A stretch of 6,347 bases of DNA from Oscillibacter sp. Lineage in GTDB: Bacteria > Bacillota > Clostridia > Oscillospirales > Oscillospiraceae. This document shows, piece after piece, positions 4,874-6,347 of the stretch. The DNA lies in contig JAHHSA010000073.1 in NCBI GenBank assembly GCA_020025475.1, positions 1 through 6,347 on the forward strand, in the 5' to 3' direction. The notes under the pieces are model-generated. The model was not told the origin of the DNA and did not search any database. It worked only from the letters and a program-made list of their open reading frames with translations. The position numbers and the translations under genes were made by a program. Numbering within the stretch: position 1 is the stretch's first letter; each line of letters opens with the position of its first letter.

Positions 4874-5386
4874 TCAGGGCTTCCCCGCCCCGCGGCGTCG
4901 GCAGGCGGCCTTGAAGGGGGCCTGCATGGCGTGGAGCACCTTTTGCCAGAAGGTAACAGCGCCGCCCACCGGCTCCACCATCAGCGCCAGGACTCCCGCA
5001 CGGTTGGCAGCCAGCACATCTGTCAGCAGCTTATCCCCCAGCATGGCGGTGTGTCTGCGGTCCCGTCCGGCCCGCTCCATGGCGGCTTCCAGACCCTTGG
5101 GGCTGGGTTTTTTTGCGTGGCCCTGGTAGGGGACCCCCAGGTCTGCGCAGAACTCCGTCACACGCTTGCCGGAGCGGTTGTTGGAGACGATCATAAAGGC
5201 GATGCCGTTGTCCGCCAGCAGGGCAATCCAGTCCCGCAGCTCCTGATCCGGGCGGCGGGTCTTTTTGGCGGCCAGGGTAAAGTCCAGGTCGCTGAGCAGC
5301 AGGGTGATGCCCCTCGCTTTGAGATAGTCGACGGTGATGTCCCCGTAGCGGTCAAATACCTGCTTTGGGATCAGGGAAATGGGCAT
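4874..5386 (-). CDS. YqeG family HAD IIIA-type phosphatase
   Basis: A cytosolic haloacid-dehalogenase-fold phosphatase of the YqeG family, whose physiological substrate is not established. The four HAD motifs are visible in 170 aa: motif I SDLDFTL (32-38) with nucleophile D33 and acid/base D35, motif II SNN (68-70), motif III lysine in AKKPSP (K92 or K93), and motif IV GDKLLTD (117-123) with D118 and D123. Motif I has F36 where the family usually has N in DxDNT. The N-terminal segment PISLIPKQVFDRYGDI resembles other YqeG proteins. ATG at 5386 has AAGGAG 6 nt upstream. Only a weak hairpin follows the stop, so readthrough into efp is possible. It is divergent from the GH18-like gene. The basic tail CRRRGAGKP is lineage-variable sequence. 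The fold is certain, the role unknown. Confidence 0.93.
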   Translation of the reverse strand: MPISLIPKQVFDRYGDITVDYLKARGITLLLSDLDFTLAAKKTRRPDQELRDWIALLADNGIAFMIVSNNRSGKRVTEFCADLGVPYQGHAKKPSPKGLEAAMERAGRDRRHTAMLGDKLLTDVLAANRAGVLALMVEPVGGAVTFWQKVLHAMQAPFKAACRRRGAGKP

Positions 5387-5409
5387 AGGCGGCTCCTTCT
5401 CTGCATAGA

Positions 5410-5437
5410 TTTACGCTGTGTATATCTTTAGTATATC
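5410..5437 (+). promoter_or_regulatory. Possible promoter of the GH18-like gene
   Basis: A -35-like TTTACG (5410-5415) and a -10-like TATATC (5432-5437) are spaced 16 bp. Each is an imperfect match. The -10 shares its TATA core with the yqeG -10 box on the opposite strand, so polymerase could not occupy both at once. The segment also contains the direct repeat GTATATC-TTTA-GTATATC (5420-5437) with an 11-bp period. Confidence 0.4.
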
Positions 5438-5458
5438 AGTATGACCGGGAACAGACAA
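5430..5458 (-). promoter_or_regulatory. Predicted promoter of yqeG
   Basis: On the minus strand -35 TTGTCT (5453-5458) and -10 TATACT (5430-5435) are spaced exactly 17 bp. The start would be near 5423, giving a leader of about 37 nt. It overlaps the candidate plus-strand promoter at 5410-5437. Confidence 0.7.
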
Positions 5459-5472
5459 GGGGGGATCGGATT

Positions 5473-6249
5473 TTGCAGGTCTATTTGGGGGTGACACCCC
5501 GGGAATACCGGGCCGCGGCCCGGTACGGCCGTCCGCTGGCCCACGTGGCCTACCGGATTGGGGAGGGGTCCTCCCTGCTGCGTCATGAGCTGCTGATGAA
5601 CGTCCGGGGCGGGCTGCTGACCGTGGGAGATCAGGACGCCCCGCTGGTGGAGAATCCGGAGGCCCTCACCAGAGCCGTGCTGCGGGAGTGCGGACGGCGG
5701 GGCTACCAGGGCGTGCTGCTGGACTTTGAGGGCCCGGTGCGGAGGGATCTGACCACCTTCGCCCGAACCCTGGCCGCCGGGCTGGGGTCTGTGGGGCCCC
5801 TCTATCTGCCGGAGCGCTATGCCCCCCAGGTTCCGGAGGGCATCCCGCTGGTGTGCACCGCCGTCTCCGGCGGCTCCTTTCAACAGTATCTCCGGGACTG
5901 CGCCAGACAATACCGGGGGCGCTTTGGCCTGGATGTTGAGCGGCTGCGGATGGACTTCTCCCTCCCTGCCCCCTCCGGCACTGGGACGCCCCTCACGGCC
6001 CAGGCGCTCAGCCGCCTGATGCAGGCGGAGTCCCCTGCCGTCTTTTTCTCACCGGAGCTGTGCGCCCGGTACTTTACCTACCGGCGTCAGGATGTGACCC
6101 ACTTCGTCCTTTTTGACGACGCCGACACCATGGCCCGGAAGCTGCGTGCCGGAGACGCCATGGGTCTCCCTGCCGCCTTTCTCATGTGGCCGGAAGCATC
6201 GGATCTGGCGGACCGGCTGTTTCGGCGGCAGGGAGCCAACGGGAGCTGA
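5473..6249 (+). CDS. Compact glycoside hydrolase family 18-like protein
   Basis: The 258-aa product looks like a minimal GH18 TIM barrel. Barrel strand 1 is QVYLGVTP (2-9). The catalytic-strand motif is GVLLDFEG (80-87), keeping D84 and E86 of the canonical DxxDxDxE but with Q79 and L82 in place of the first two aspartates. The last repeat FDDADTMARKLRAG (214-227) followed by GLPAAFLMW (231-239) matches the conserved GH18 ending with its final tryptophan. There is no signal peptide, membrane segment, LysM or chitin-binding domain and no alpha/beta insertion, so it is probably intracellular and its substrate is unknown. The TTG start at 5473 follows AAGGGGGG (5457-5464) at 8-nt spacing. The ATG at 5441 is out of frame. 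It is the only plus-strand gene here and is very GC-rich. A peptidoglycan or spore-related sugar is one possible target, by analogy with other small Firmicutes GH18 proteins. Confidence 0.82.
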   Translation: MQVYLGVTPREYRAAARYGRPLAHVAYRIGEGSSLLRHELLMNVRGGLLTVGDQDAPLVENPEALTRAVLRECGRRGYQGVLLDFEGPVRRDLTTFARTLAAGLGSVGPLYLPERYAPQVPEGIPLVCTAVSGGSFQQYLRDCARQYRGRFGLDVERLRMDFSLPAPSGTGTPLTAQALSRLMQAESPAVFFSPELCARYFTYRRQDVTHFVLFDDADTMARKLRAGDAMGLPAAFLMWPEASDLADRLFRRQGANGS

Positions 6250-6250
6250 C

Positions 6251-6265
6251 GCGGAAGGGGTCCGC
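6251..6265 (+). other. Short hairpin after the GH18-like gene
   Basis: GCGGA (6251-6255) and TCCGC (6261-6265) form a five-base-pair stem with loop AGGGG directly after the stop codon. It is followed by a C-run and no T-run, so a normal intrinsic terminator is not supported. The rest of the 98-bp end segment shows no gene. Confidence 0.3.
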
Positions 6266-6293
6266 CCCCCCGCACACATGCCCCGCGCCTTAC

Positions 6294-6323
6294 AAAAAAG
6301 TCTGTCGCTCAGCTTTGAGGCAG
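6294..6323 (-). terminator. Weak minus-strand terminator-like hairpin
   Basis: On the minus strand CTG (6323-6321) and CTCA (6319-6316) pair with TGAG (6311-6308) and CAG (6304-6302) with small bulges, followed by AC and six T residues (6299-6294). It would act on transcripts entering from a gene to the right of the window. Confidence 0.4.
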
Positions 6324-6329
6324 CCCTGT

Positions 6330-6347
6330 AAAAAAAGTGCTGTACCA
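6330..6347 (-). terminator. Truncated terminator at the right edge (3' half)
   Basis: Read on the minus strand, the edge starts with TGGTACAGCAC and runs into seven T residues (6336-6330), the usual 3' half of an intrinsic terminator. The partner arm would lie past the window. The half resembles the 3' arm GGTACAGGC with T-run of the tRNA terminator at 1-14. Confidence 0.45.

Noticed and set aside
4841..5431. Plus-strand open frame opposite yqeG
   Set aside because: Shadow of the HAD phosphatase gene, with repeated His/Gln/Gly composition typical of antisense frames in GC-rich genes.
5428..5910. A 160-codon minus-strand frame opposite the GH18-like gene
   Set aside because: No family resemblance and it would cover the divergent promoter region. 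The plus-strand reading has coherent GH18 motifs.

Overview
The window looks like ordinary core chromosome of a gut-type, low-redox Gram-positive anaerobe in Clostridia, most likely in or near Oscillospiraceae. The grounds are an MntR/DtxR-family regulator, a butyrate-pathway 3-hydroxybutyryl-CoA dehydrogenase, a CD1247-type acidic zinc-ribbon protein next to efp, a YqeG-type HAD phosphatase, and strong AGGAGG-type ribosome sites in fairly GC-rich coding DNA. I place it by recognising protein families, not by a database search. I see no transposase, CRISPR array, phage gene or defence system.

Layout: everything is on the minus strand except the last gene. Read in transcription order from the right, the minus-strand genes are yqeG (HAD IIIA phosphatase), efp (elongation factor P), a CD1247-type acidic zinc-ribbon protein, hbd, pncB (nicotinate phosphoribosyltransferase), a small metal-dependent regulator, and tRNA-Arg(CCG). 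The plus-strand gene at the right end encodes a compact glycoside-hydrolase-18-like protein and is divergent from yqeG across 86 bp with overlapping predicted promoters. No gene-free stretch exceeds 300 bases. The longest, between hbd and pncB (258 bp), holds hairpins and the pncB promoter.

Transcription units, inferred from -35/-10 matches and hairpins: efp and the zinc-ribbon gene probably form one unit ending at a clear intrinsic terminator at 3546-3580. Weak terminator evidence after yqeG means some readthrough into efp is possible. hbd is separate and lacks its usual partners (thiolase, crotonase, butyryl-CoA dehydrogenase, Etf) in this window. pncB has its own good promoter. The metalloregulator has a leader containing an operator-like palindrome and a full terminator hairpin just before its ribosome site. 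The tRNA gene has a near-consensus promoter and a structured terminator.

The genes do not form one pathway: they are separate housekeeping functions (NAD salvage, metal homeostasis, translation at polyproline stretches, short-chain acyl-CoA reduction). The most interesting signals are regulatory: a possible terminator/antiterminator switch before the metalloregulator, a possible anti-Shine-Dalgarno element in the efp leader, and structured nested palindromes flanking the tRNA. I do not see a convincing new multi-gene system.
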